A stretch of 64,000 nucleotides of DNA, taken from positions 1 through 64,000 of the forward strand of contig NZ_BPQJ01000006.1 in assembly GCF_022179185.1 (NCBI RefSeq), read 5' to 3'. The notes beneath the pieces were generated by a model. It was not told where the DNA came from, did not search any database, and saw nothing but the letters and a program-made list of their open reading frames with translations. The DNA comes from Methylobacterium frigidaeris (GTDB taxonomy: Bacteria > Pseudomonadota > Alphaproteobacteria > Rhizobiales > Beijerinckiaceae). Shown one piece after another: positions 25,397 to 33,909 of this stretch. Each line of letters begins with the position of its first letter. Within the stretch, counting starts at the first letter, position 1. The position numbers and the translations under genes are program-made.

Positions 25397-26623
25397 ATGA
25401 CCCGCGACGGCAGCGCGGCGACCACGGACGAAGCGCCGGCGGAGGCCTATTGGCGGCGCAACCTCGCGGTCTGCGTGTTCGGCTCCTTCACCACCATCGT
25501 GGCGATGACGCTGCTGCTGCCGTTCCTGCCGCTCTACGTCGAGGAACTCGGGGTCAAGGACCAGGCGGCGATCGTGCAATGGTCCGGGGTGGCGTTCGGA
25601 GCGACCTTCTTCAGCGCCGCCCTGGTGGCGCCGCTCTGGGGGCGGCTCGCCGACCTCTACGGCCGCAAGCTGATGCTGATCCGGGCGAGCCTCGGCATGG
25701 CGGTGGCGATGTCGCTGATCGGGCTCGCCGGCAACGTCTGGCAGCTCGTGGGCCTGCGGCTGCTCGCGGGCCTGCTCGGCGGCTACGCCTCGGGCTCGAC
25801 GGTGCTGGTGGCGACGCAGACCCCGAAGGACCGCTCGGCCTGGGCGCTCGGCACGCTCGCCTCCGGCATCATGGCGGGCAACCTCGTCGGGCCCCTCGTC
25901 GGCGGGGTGCTGCCGCCGCTCATCGGCATCCGCGCCACCTTCTTCGCCGCCGGCGGGGTGATCTTCCTCGCCTTCCTGGCGACCCTCTTCCTGATCCGCG
26001 AGGAGCCGCGCCCGCCGCGCTCCGCCCGGGCCGGCGGCGGCTTCTCCAGCATCCCGGACAAGCGCCCGGCACTTGCCATGCTGGCGACCGGCATGCTCCT
26101 GATGCTGGCGGTGATGTCCGTCGAGCCGATCATCACCGTCTACGTCGCCGAGCTGACCCCCGATCCCGCCCGGGTCACCCTGATCGCGGGGCTGGCCATG
26201 TCGGCGACCGCCTTGGGCAGCATCCTGTCGGCGCCGCGGCTGGGGCGCCTCGCCGACCGGATCGGCCCCTGGACCGTCATCACGGCGAGCCTGACCGCCT
26301 CGGCGGTGCTCCTCGTGCCGCAGGCCCTGGTGACGAGCGAGTGGCAGCTCGTGGGCCTGCGCTTCCTGATGGGTCTGGCCTTGGGGGGGCTCCTGCCCTG
26401 CATCGCCAGCGTGATCCGCCACTCCGTGCCCGACCGGGTGGCCGGGACGATGCTCGGCTATTCCACCTCGTCGCAATATGTCGGGCAGGTGCTGGGGCCG
26501 CTGCTCGGCGGCTTCGTCGGCGGCCACATCGGCATGCGGGCGGTCTTCCTCGGCACGGCCGTGCTGATGGCGCTGGGGGCCGCCGGCACCGCCCTGGCGC
26601 GACCGAAGGGGATGCGGGCGTGA
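25397..26623 (+). CDS. MFS transporter, probable drug exporter
   Basis: A 408-residue major facilitator protein with 12 predicted membrane helices. The start MTRDGSAATTDE is preceded by GGGGGAG. Motif A between helices 2 and 3 reads GRLADLYGRKLMLI, and the equivalent in the second half is GRLADRIGPWTVI. A motif C-like run (GIMAGNLVGPLVGGVL) in helix 5 points to proton-driven export, as in MdtG/TetA-like proteins. The substrate is unknown. The following hydrolase gene overlaps its stop as GTGA. Confidence 0.93.
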   Translation: MTRDGSAATTDEAPAEAYWRRNLAVCVFGSFTTIVAMTLLLPFLPLYVEELGVKDQAAIVQWSGVAFGATFFSAALVAPLWGRLADLYGRKLMLIRASLGMAVAMSLIGLAGNVWQLVGLRLLAGLLGGYASGSTVLVATQTPKDRSAWALGTLASGIMAGNLVGPLVGGVLPPLIGIRATFFAAGGVIFLAFLATLFLIREEPRPPRSARAGGGFSSIPDKRPALAMLATGMLLMLAVMSVEPIITVYVAELTPDPARVTLIAGLAMSATALGSILSAPRLGRLADRIGPWTVITASLTASAVLLVPQALVTSEWQLVGLRFLMGLALGGLLPCIASVIRHSVPDRVAGTMLGYSTSSQYVGQVLGPLLGGFVGGHIGMRAVFLGTAVLMALGAAGTALARPKGMRA

Positions 26624-27456
26624 GCGAATCCGATTTCGTGCGACGGATGATCGACATCGGGGACGCCTCGGGCGGGCGCCTCGCCGCCCTGGAATTCGGG
26701 CCGGGCGACCGGCCCCTGGACGCGCTCCTGCTGCACGCCAACGGCTTCAACGCCCGCACCTATCGCAGCCTGCTCGCGCCGCTGTCCGATCGGCGCGTGC
26801 TGGCCTACGACCATCGCGGCCATGGCGGCACCACCCTGCCGGCGGAGCCCGCCGGGCGAACGGACTGGCAGGACGTCACGAACGACCTCATCGCCCTCAT
26901 GGACCGGCTCGACGCGGGGCCCCTGGTGCTGATCGGCCACTCGATGGGCGGCACCGCCTCGCTGCTCGCCGCGGCCGAGCGGCCGGAGCGGGTGCGCCGC
27001 CTCGTGCTCCTCGATCCGGTGATCCAGCCGCCGGAGCGCCGCGGGGAGGGCCATGCCGGCCTCGCGGAGGGTGCCCTGAAACGGCGCAGCGAATTCGCGT
27101 CCCGGGAGGCGGCCATCGCCGCCTACAGGGGGCGCGGCGCGTTCCGCACCTGGCCGGAGGCGCCGCTCGCCGACTACGTGGCGGACGGCTTTCGCGACGT
27201 CGCGAACGGCGTGACCCTCGCCTGCACCGGGGCCTGGGAGGCGTCGAGCTACCTGGCGCAGGGCCACGATCCCTGGGGGGCGCTCGCCCGCCTGTCCTGC
27301 CCGGCCGAGATCCTGCGGGCCGAAACCGGCAGCACCTGCGCGCTGACCGAGAGTCGCGGATCCGTCGAGGTCGAGACGGTGCCGGGCACCACCCATTTCC
27401 TGCCCTTCGAGGCGCCCGAGCGGGTCCGGGCGGCGATTCGGCGGGCGCTCGCCTGA
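26620..27456 (+). CDS. Alpha/beta hydrolase
   Basis: A 278-residue alpha/beta-hydrolase-fold enzyme, GTG start overlapping the transporter stop. The oxyanion region is LLLHANGFNARTYRSLL. The nucleophile elbow is GHSMGG; the catalytic His is in PGTTHFLPFE near the C-terminus; the acid is probably in the stretch around EILRAETGSTCAL, where it is not certain. Family members include esterases, lipases and dehalogenase-like enzymes. No signal peptide. Tight coupling to an exporter suggests processing of the same compound. Confidence 0.88.
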   Translation: MSESDFVRRMIDIGDASGGRLAALEFGPGDRPLDALLLHANGFNARTYRSLLAPLSDRRVLAYDHRGHGGTTLPAEPAGRTDWQDVTNDLIALMDRLDAGPLVLIGHSMGGTASLLAAAERPERVRRLVLLDPVIQPPERRGEGHAGLAEGALKRRSEFASREAAIAAYRGRGAFRTWPEAPLADYVADGFRDVANGVTLACTGAWEASSYLAQGHDPWGALARLSCPAEILRAETGSTCALTESRGSVEVETVPGTTHFLPFEAPERVRAAIRRALA

Positions 27457-27623
27457 CCCGAAAGGGGGAGGTGCTGCTTACGTCTTTCGGAGAGGGTGCG
27501 CCGCCCGAACCGTCCCCCATCGCGCAGATAGCTCCCGACTGCCCCAACGGCCCAATGTCGGCCGCATGATACGGCGCGGCTTTCCCCGCGGAGATCCGCC
27601 CGCTCACGCCGGAGGGGCGCGTC

Positions 27624-29168
27624 ATGAAATTCTGGCTCGGCCTGACAGGATGTCTGGCGCTGGGGGTGATGGGCGCGACGCTGACCGTGGAAGGAAGCCC
27701 GCCGACGGCGGGGCCGATACCGGCGGCGCGCCCGAAGGCCACCCCGGCCTGGACCGATGTCACCGAGGCGGACCGGGCCGGGGTGCCGCGACAGATGCAG
27801 GCGCGCGTCATCCTGGCCCGCCAGGCGGGCGAGCCGGCCCGCCCGACGGGAGACCAGGCTCGCCAGGCGAGCGATCAGGCCCGTCAAGCAGGTGATCAAG
27901 CGAGCCCGACCGGGGATCAGGCCAGTTCGACACCGAAGCCCGCCGAGCCCGCGCGGACCGCCGTGGACACGCAGGCCCGGGATACGCAAGCTCTCGAGGA
28001 GGCCCGGCGACGGGCCGAGGCGCGGGTGCGGCAGGCGGAAGCCGAGGCGAATTCGGCCCGGCGGCGCCTGGAGCAGGAAGAGGCGCGCGCCAACGCCCTG
28101 TCGGACGCCGCGATGGTGGCCCGCCGCGACCTGATCGCCGCCCGGGCCGAGGTCGAGGAGTTGCGGGCACGGGCGGCTCAAGGACCCGAGCCTGACAGGG
28201 CGACGGCGCAGGCCCAGGCGGTCGCCGCCGCCGCCGAGGAGGCCCGCCGGGCCGCGGAGGAGACCGCCGACGAGAGGCGGCAGGCGCTCGCGGAGGAGCG
28301 GGCGCGGTCCGAGCAGCTGGCGGTGGCCCTCGCCGAGGCGCACCGGCGCGTCGCCGTGCTCGAGACCGCGGCCGAGGCCGCGCAGGTCGCTCATCAGGCG
28401 CAGGCGCAAACGGCGGCGCGGGAGCGGGCGATGATGCGGGCGGGCCTGCGCCGCCTTGCCGTCGCGCTCCGCGCCGCCCAGGTCGCCCAGTCGGAGGCCG
28501 CCGCCCGCGAGGCGCAGGCCGCCGGCGCACGCGACCAGGCCGAGCAGGGCCGGATCGCCGCCGAGCGGGTCGCCGCCGAGGCGCGCGGGTGGCTCGATCG
28601 CCTGAAGGCCGGTCGCGACCGCGCGGACGAGGCCAGCCTTCGGGCCGCCGCGGCACCGAAGCCGCAACCGCCCTCGCTGGTGTTCCAGACCCGCCCCGGC
28701 CCGACGCCACGGGGAGCATCGCCCTCGACCGCGCCGATGCCGGCGAGCGCGGACGCACCGGAGACGCTCGACGAGGAGCGTCTGCTGGCGCGGGTCGCGG
28801 TCCTGATCGGGCGCGGCGACATCAGCGGAGCGCGGCTCTTCCTCACCCTCGGCGTGCGGAGCGGCAGCGCCCGGGCCACGGCGCTCCTCGCCGAGACCTA
28901 CGACCCCGACAAGCTCGCCGCCCTGCAGGTCCGCGGTCTGCGCGGCGACCCCGAGAAGGCGAGCGCCCTGTACCGCCAGGCACAGGAAGGCAAGGGACCT
29001 GAGAACCAGGGACCTGTGAACCAGGACCTCGCGAACCGGGATTCCGCGGAGACGCCGCCGGCCGGCCCCGCGCATCGGGGGCCGGCGGGCTGGATCAACC
29101 CGATCCGCCAGGCCGGCCTGCCGAGCCCCTTCGTGCCCCCCCTGGCCGCCCCATGGGGCGTCGAGTGA
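27624..29168 (+). CDS. Exported coiled-coil protein with a Sel1-like end
   Basis: A 514-residue protein starting after GGAGGGGCGCGTC. It begins with a short signal-like segment (FWLGLTGCLALGVMGATL); the Cys there may be lipidated, although the lipobox is not ideal. Residues about 70-100 are a Gln/Ala/Gly-rich repeat (RQAGDQASPTGDQ type), then a long Ala/Glu/Arg coiled coil (about 115-345) and a C-terminal part (about 375-450) with ARLFLTLGVRSGSARATALLAETYD, which resembles a Sel1-like or helical repeat. A Pro-rich tail ends it. Not a recognised family; it probably lies in the periplasm and forms a scaffold. The TAXI-family gene starts 27 bp downstream, so they likely act together. Confidence 0.75.
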   Translation: MKFWLGLTGCLALGVMGATLTVEGSPPTAGPIPAARPKATPAWTDVTEADRAGVPRQMQARVILARQAGEPARPTGDQARQASDQARQAGDQASPTGDQASSTPKPAEPARTAVDTQARDTQALEEARRRAEARVRQAEAEANSARRRLEQEEARANALSDAAMVARRDLIAARAEVEELRARAAQGPEPDRATAQAQAVAAAAEEARRAAEETADERRQALAEERARSEQLAVALAEAHRRVAVLETAAEAAQVAHQAQAQTAARERAMMRAGLRRLAVALRAAQVAQSEAAAREAQAAGARDQAEQGRIAAERVAAEARGWLDRLKAGRDRADEASLRAAAAPKPQPPSLVFQTRPGPTPRGASPSTAPMPASADAPETLDEERLLARVAVLIGRGDISGARLFLTLGVRSGSARATALLAETYDPDKLAALQVRGLRGDPEKASALYRQAQEGKGPENQGPVNQDLANRDSAETPPAGPAHRGPAGWINPIRQAGLPSPFVPPLAAPWGVE

Positions 29169-29195
29169 TCCGCATCCGAGACGGGGAGAGATCGC

Positions 29196-30392
29196 ATGAC
29201 CCGCCGCGCCGCGCTCTGGCTCGCCCTTCTGCTGCCCTGGACCGGCCCGGAGGCCGGCGCGCAGCCCGCCGATCCCCCGCCCGCCGCCGCACCGGCGCCG
29301 GCGCCGGCGCGGCCGACTCTGGCTCCTCCGCCCCGGCCTCGGGTGCAGGGATCGGGACCGCGGGAGAGCGCCGAGGACGTGGCGCTCGGCAGCCACCTCA
29401 ACGCCAACACCGTGGCGGTGATCTCGGGCACCCCCGGCGGCACGTATTTCCGCATGGCGAGCGATCTCGCCTTCGTGCTCGACGGGATCAATGACCTGCG
29501 GGTGCTGCCGGTGATGGGCAAGGGCGCCGGGCAGAACGCCTACGACCTGCGCTACCTGCGCGGGATCGATATCGCCTTCGTGCGCACCGATTCCCTCGAC
29601 CAGCTGCGCAAGGACAAGCGGGTCGGCAACGCCCGGTCGCACATCGCCTACATCGCCCGGCTGTTCAACGACGAACTGCACGTCGTCGCCTCGCGGGAGA
29701 TCACCGACATCCGCCAGCTCACCGGCCGCAAGGTGAGCTTCGACGTGCGCGGCAGTGGCACCGACGTGTCCGGGCGGGCGATGTTCGCCGGCCTCAGCCT
29801 GGCAGTCGACGCGGTCAACGTTGACCAGCCGACGGCGCTCGCCATGCTGCAGCGGGGCGAGATCGCCGCCATGGTCTCGGTGGCAGCCAAGCCCGTGGCG
29901 GTGCTGGCCGAGTTCCAGGCCGGCGACCGCTTCCACCTGCTCGACGTGCCCTTCGCGGGCGGCGTCGCCGAGAACTACATGCCGGCGGAGCTGACCCACG
30001 CCGATTACCCGCTCCTCGCACCCGAGGGGATTGCGGTGCGCACGCTCGCGGTCGGCACCATCCTGGCGGCCTATAACTGGCCGAAGGGCAGCGAGCGCTA
30101 CGGCCGCATCGCCCGGTTCGTCGACGCCTTCTTCAGCCAGTACGACGCCTTCCTCAAGGCCCCCCGCCACCCGAAATGGCGCGAGGTGAACCTCACCGCC
30201 GAGGTCGCCGACTGGCCCCGCTTCCCCGCGGCCAGGGACTGGCTGGAGCACCGCATCGCCCCGGCCCCGCGGGTCGCGGCGGCGCCCGGGGAGGTGGCGC
30301 AGTTCCTGGCCCAGCGCCGGAACTCGGGCGAGGTCGATCGCGACCAGCTGTATCAGGAGTTCCTGAAGTGGCGGGATGGGCGAGGGCGGTGA
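29196..30392 (+). CDS. TAXI family TRAP-type solute-binding protein
   Basis: A 398-residue periplasmic binding protein. A signal peptide ends near GAQPADP, followed by a Pro/Ala linker. The TAXI-type core begins at VAVISGTPGGTYFRMASDLAFVL (the GxxGGTYYP-like substrate loop) and continues with DIAFVRTDSLDQL, GRKVSFDVRGSGTDVSGRAM and MVSVAAKPVAVL. TAXI proteins normally deliver carboxylates such as 2-oxoglutarate to a fused TRAP 4TM-12TM permease. No such permease lies in the window, so this may be an orphan binding or sensory protein, perhaps working with the coiled-coil protein just upstream. Confidence 0.88.
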   Translation: MTRRAALWLALLLPWTGPEAGAQPADPPPAAAPAPAPARPTLAPPPRPRVQGSGPRESAEDVALGSHLNANTVAVISGTPGGTYFRMASDLAFVLDGINDLRVLPVMGKGAGQNAYDLRYLRGIDIAFVRTDSLDQLRKDKRVGNARSHIAYIARLFNDELHVVASREITDIRQLTGRKVSFDVRGSGTDVSGRAMFAGLSLAVDAVNVDQPTALAMLQRGEIAAMVSVAAKPVAVLAEFQAGDRFHLLDVPFAGGVAENYMPAELTHADYPLLAPEGIAVRTLAVGTILAAYNWPKGSERYGRIARFVDAFFSQYDAFLKAPRHPKWREVNLTAEVADWPRFPAARDWLEHRIAPAPRVAAAPGEVAQFLAQRRNSGEVDRDQLYQEFLKWRDGRGR

Positions 30393-30457
30393 GGGGAGCT
30401 CGCGCAAGCTCCTCAGCATCTCCCACCCGCGCCGAGCAAGATGCCGGAAGAGACCTG

Positions 30458-30504
30458 AACGAAGACGGCGCCGGGCTCCTCGCGGAACCGGCGCCGTCTT
30501 CGTT
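30458..30504. terminator. Strong bidirectional terminator
   Basis: Perfect 17-base arms (30458-30474 and 30488-30504; AACGAAGACGGCGCCGG) with a 13-base loop lie between the converging TAXI gene and the livM gene. The AT-rich arm ends give short U-containing tails in both directions. Confidence 0.75.
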
Positions 30505-30519
30505 GTGACCGTGATACGG

Positions 30520-31509
30520 TCAGAGCGGCCGTTTCAGCGTCCGGGCGACGAGGCCGAGGATGCCCTCGCGGAACACCAGCACGCAGACCACGAACACCAC
30601 GCCCTGGATGATCGTCACCCAGGCGCCGAACTGCGCCAGGTAGTTCTCCATCGCGATGATCACGAAGGAGCCGAGGATCGGGCCGAACACCGTGCCCATG
30701 CCGCCGACCAGCGTCATCAGCACCACCTCGCCCGACATCGACCAGTGCACGTCGGTGAGCGAGGCGAGCTGGAACACGATCGCCTTGGTCGAGCCGGCGA
30801 GGCCCGCGAGCGTGGTCGAGAGCACGAACACCGCGAGCTTGTACTGGTTGGCCCGGTATCCGAGCGAGATCGCGCGGGGCTCGTTGTCGCGGATCGCCTT
30901 CAGCACCTGGCCGAACGGCGAGTGGATGATGCGGTAGATCAGCAAGAGCCCGAGGAAGAAGATCACCGCCACCAGCGCGTAGAGCACCCGGTCGTCGGCG
31001 AGGCTGATGACGCCGAACAGGTTGCCGCGCGGCACCGCCTGGATGCCGTCCTCGCCGCCGGTGAACTTGGCCTGGAGCGAGAAGAAGAACACCATCTGGG
31101 CCAGCGCCAGGGTGATCATCGAGAAGTAGATGCCCTGGCGGCGGATGGCGAGCGCGCCGAAGACGAGGCCGAGGAGGGCTGCCACCAGGGTGCCGCCGAT
31201 GATGGCGAGTTCCGGGGTCAGGCCCCAGACCTTGGCGGCGTAGGCGGTGACGTAGCTCGCCATGCCGAAATAGGCGGCGTGGCCGAAGGACAGGAGGCCG
31301 CCGTAGCCGAGGAGCAGGTTGAAGGCCAGCGCGAACAGCGCGAAGCACAGCACCTTCATCAGGAAGACGGGATACAGGATGAAGGGCAGCACCGCGAGCA
31401 GGACCGCGATGATGACGAAGACGAGGCGGTGGAACGCCTTGGCGTCCTTGCCCTCGGGCATGGTGGCGGCGATCGGGGAGGCGTCGGTGGACGCCGCGGC
31501 GGAGGACAT
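30520..31509 (-). CDS. livM: Branched-chain amino-acid type ABC permease LivM
   Basis: A 329-residue inner-membrane permease of the LivM family with about nine membrane helices. Motifs: FALFALAFNLLLGYGGLLSFGHAAYFG, the GxLSxGxAxF core, and AIRDNEPRAISLGYRANQYKL, the cytosolic loop that meets the ATPase. The end, GGMGTVFGPILGSFVII, is conserved. The operon order is livG, livF, two binding proteins, livH, livM. In this family the substrate can be an amino acid, urea or an aromatic acid. Confidence 0.93.
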   Translation of the reverse strand: MSSAAASTDASPIAATMPEGKDAKAFHRLVFVIIAVLLAVLPFILYPVFLMKVLCFALFALAFNLLLGYGGLLSFGHAAYFGMASYVTAYAAKVWGLTPELAIIGGTLVAALLGLVFGALAIRRQGIYFSMITLALAQMVFFFSLQAKFTGGEDGIQAVPRGNLFGVISLADDRVLYALVAVIFFLGLLLIYRIIHSPFGQVLKAIRDNEPRAISLGYRANQYKLAVFVLSTTLAGLAGSTKAIVFQLASLTDVHWSMSGEVVLMTLVGGMGTVFGPILGSFVIIAMENYLAQFGAWVTIIQGVVFVVCVLVFREGILGLVARTLKRPL

Positions 31510-31537
31510 CGTCGTGTGTTCCTTCAGGCGTGGCGGG

Positions 31538-32425
31538 TCAGGCGGTGCGGCCGAACAGGCCGGCGGGCTTCACCAGCAGCACCAGCACCATGATGACGAA
31601 GATCACGGTCGAGGAGGCTTCCGGGTAGAACACCTTGGTCAGGCCCTCGATCAGCCCGAGGGTGAAGCCGGTGACGATGGAGCCGAGGATCGACCCCATG
31701 CCGCCGATCACCACGACCGCGAACACCACGATGATGATGTCGGCGCCCATGTTCGGGTTCACCGAGTAGACCGGGGCGGCGAGCACGCCCGCGAAGGCGG
31801 CGAGCGCCACGCCGAAGCCGTAGGTCAGCGTCAGCAGGAGCGGCACGTTCACCCCGAAGGCCTGGACCAGGGTCGGGTTCTCGGTGGCGGCGCGGAGATA
31901 GGCGCCGAGCTTGGTCTTCTCGATGACGAGCCAGGTGGCGATGCAGACGACGAGCGAGGCGACGACGACCCAGCCGCGATAGTTCGGCAGGAACATGAAG
32001 GGCAGGCGCTGGCCGCCCGACAATTCGGAGGGGATCGCGTAGGGCAGGCCCGACACGCCGTACTCGTTGCGGAACAGGCCCTGGATGATCAGCGCCAGGC
32101 CGAAGGTCAGGAGCAGGCCGTAGAGGTGGTCGAGCTTGTAGAGCCGCGAGATCAGCAGCCGCTCCAGGATCACCCCGAACAGGCCGACCACGATCGGCGC
32201 CAGCAGCAGCGCCCACCAGTAGCCGAGGCCGGCATAGTTCAGCAGCATCCAGGCGACGAAGGCGCCCATCATGTACTGGGCGCCGTGGGTGAAGTTGATG
32301 ATGTTCAACAGGCCGAAGATGATCGCCAGCCCGAGCGACAGGATGGCGTAGAACGAGCCGTTGATGAGGCCGAGCAGGAGCTGGCCGAAGAGCGCCTGCA
32401 TGGGGACGCCGAGGATCGTGGGCAT
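31538..32425 (-). CDS. livH: Branched-chain amino-acid type ABC permease LivH
   Basis: A 295-residue permease with LGLAIIFGLLNIINFTHGAQYMMGAF, the LivH form of the core motif, then LLLTFGLALIIQGLFRNEYG, GAYLRAATENPTLVQAFGVNV (the ATPase-contact loop) and GGMGSILGSIVTGFTLGLIEGL. It pairs with LivM to form the channel and lies 28 bp upstream of it. Confidence 0.93.
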   Translation of the reverse strand: MPTILGVPMQALFGQLLLGLINGSFYAILSLGLAIIFGLLNIINFTHGAQYMMGAFVAWMLLNYAGLGYWWALLLAPIVVGLFGVILERLLISRLYKLDHLYGLLLTFGLALIIQGLFRNEYGVSGLPYAIPSELSGGQRLPFMFLPNYRGWVVVASLVVCIATWLVIEKTKLGAYLRAATENPTLVQAFGVNVPLLLTLTYGFGVALAAFAGVLAAPVYSVNPNMGADIIIVVFAVVVIGGMGSILGSIVTGFTLGLIEGLTKVFYPEASSTVIFVIMVLVLLVKPAGLFGRTA

Positions 32426-32504
32426 GGGGTCTGGCGACTCGCGTGGGGACCGGGCCGGGTGTGGATGAGGCCGGCGGCGCCGGACGGCGCCGCCGGAAGT
32501 GACG

Positions 32505-33710
32505 TTAGCTCTTGTTCACCAGCGGGCAATTGCCCTGGTTGAGGGGCCGGAAGGCCTCGTTGCCGGGGATCGTCGCCAGCGTCTTGTAGAGGTCCCACGG
32601 GCCCTTCGACTCGGCCGGCTTCTTGACCTCGAACAGGTACATGTCGTGGATCGTGCGGCCGTCGGGCCGGATGTTGCCCTTGCCGAACAGCGGATCGTCG
32701 GTCGGGATCTCCTTCATCTTCGCCACGACCTTGGACCCGTCGGAGGCCGACTTCAGCGCCTCGACCGCCTTGAGGTAGTGGAGGACGCTGGCATACACGC
32801 CGGCCTGCACGGCGGTCGGCTTCTTGCCGCCGGCCTGCTTGGCGAAGCGGTCGGAGAAGGCCCGGGTGCCGTCGTTCAGGTCCCAGTAGAACGGCTCGGT
32901 CAGGACCAGCCCCTGCGCCACTTTCGGGGTGAGCGCGTGGATGTCGGAGGAGAAGATCAAGAGGCCGGCGATGGCCTGGCCGCCCTCGGTGATGCCGAAC
33001 TCGGCCGCCTGCTTGATGGCGTTGATGGTGTCGCCGCCGGCATTCGCCAGCCCGATCACCTTGGCGCCCGAGCCCTGGGCCTGGAGCAGGAAGGACGAGA
33101 AGTCGGCGGTCGGGAACGGGGTCTTGACCGCGCCGATCACCTTGCCGCCGTTCTTGTTGACGACCTCGGTGGTGTCCCGCTGCAGCGCCTGGCCGAAGGC
33201 GTAATCGGCGGTCAGGAAGAACCAGGTGGTGCCGCCGCGCTTGACCATCGCGCCGCCGGTGCCGTTCGCCAAGGCCACCGTGTCGTAGGTCCAGTGCACG
33301 GTGTTGGGCGAGCATTGCGGCCCGGTGAGGTCCGCGGTGCCGGCGCCCGAGTTGATGAAGGCCTTGTTCTTCTCGCGCGTGACCTGGTTGATGGCCAGCG
33401 CCACCGAGGAGGTCGGCACGTCGAAGATCGCGTCGACCCCGTCGCGGTCGTACCAGGCGCGGGCGATCGAGGCGCCGACATCCGGCTTGTTCTGGTGGTC
33501 GGCGGCGACGATCTCGACCTTCAGGCCCTTCTCAGCGGCCTTGAAGTCCTCGACCGCCATGCGGGCGGCGGCGACCGAACCCTCGCCCGAGATGTCGGCG
33601 TAGACGCCCGAGCGGTCGTTCAGCACGCCGATCTTCACCGGCGTTTGCGCGAGCGCCTGTCCGCAAGCGACGGCGCAGAGCGCGCTGGCGAGCAACAACC
33701 GTTTCAGCAT
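32505..33710 (-). CDS. Branched-chain amino-acid type binding protein, copy 1
   Basis: A 401-residue periplasmic binding protein (Peripla_BP_6, LivK-like). The start MLKRLLLASALCAV has GGGAGGA about 7 bases upstream; a signal peptide ends at ALAQ. The mature protein starts PVKIGVLNDRSGVYADISGEGS. DVPTSSVALAINQVTREKNK and SGAGTADLTGPQCSPNTVHW are typical of the subgroup found next to dual-SBP liv operons in Methylobacterium and Bradyrhizobium. The neighbour at 33910-35157 is a close copy, about four in five residues identical by eye. The two probably have related but distinct ligands. A 199-bp gap before this gene could carry its own promoter. Confidence 0.93.
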   Translation of the reverse strand: MLKRLLLASALCAVACGQALAQTPVKIGVLNDRSGVYADISGEGSVAAARMAVEDFKAAEKGLKVEIVAADHQNKPDVGASIARAWYDRDGVDAIFDVPTSSVALAINQVTREKNKAFINSGAGTADLTGPQCSPNTVHWTYDTVALANGTGGAMVKRGGTTWFFLTADYAFGQALQRDTTEVVNKNGGKVIGAVKTPFPTADFSSFLLQAQGSGAKVIGLANAGGDTINAIKQAAEFGITEGGQAIAGLLIFSSDIHALTPKVAQGLVLTEPFYWDLNDGTRAFSDRFAKQAGGKKPTAVQAGVYASVLHYLKAVEALKSASDGSKVVAKMKEIPTDDPLFGKGNIRPDGRTIHDMYLFEVKKPAESKGPWDLYKTLATIPGNEAFRPLNQGNCPLVNKS

Positions 33711-33909
33711 TAACAATCCTCCCTGATGGCGCCGCCCGCACACGGCGGCGATCGACTTCGAAGTCCGGGCAGGTTGGCCGCGCCCGTGGAGCGCCGCGCC
33801 CGCTTCTCGGTCGGGGCCTTCCGGCCCCTCCAGGCTGAACCGCATCGCGGTCCGCCTGTTGTGTTCGGTCCCGCCTCGTGATCGCCGCTCCGGCCGGCGA
33901 CCACGATGC

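Noticed and set aside
27458..27490. CCGAAAG/CTTTCGG inverted repeat after the hydrolase gene
   Set aside because: Seven-base arms with a 19-base loop and no T-run; not strong enough to annotate.
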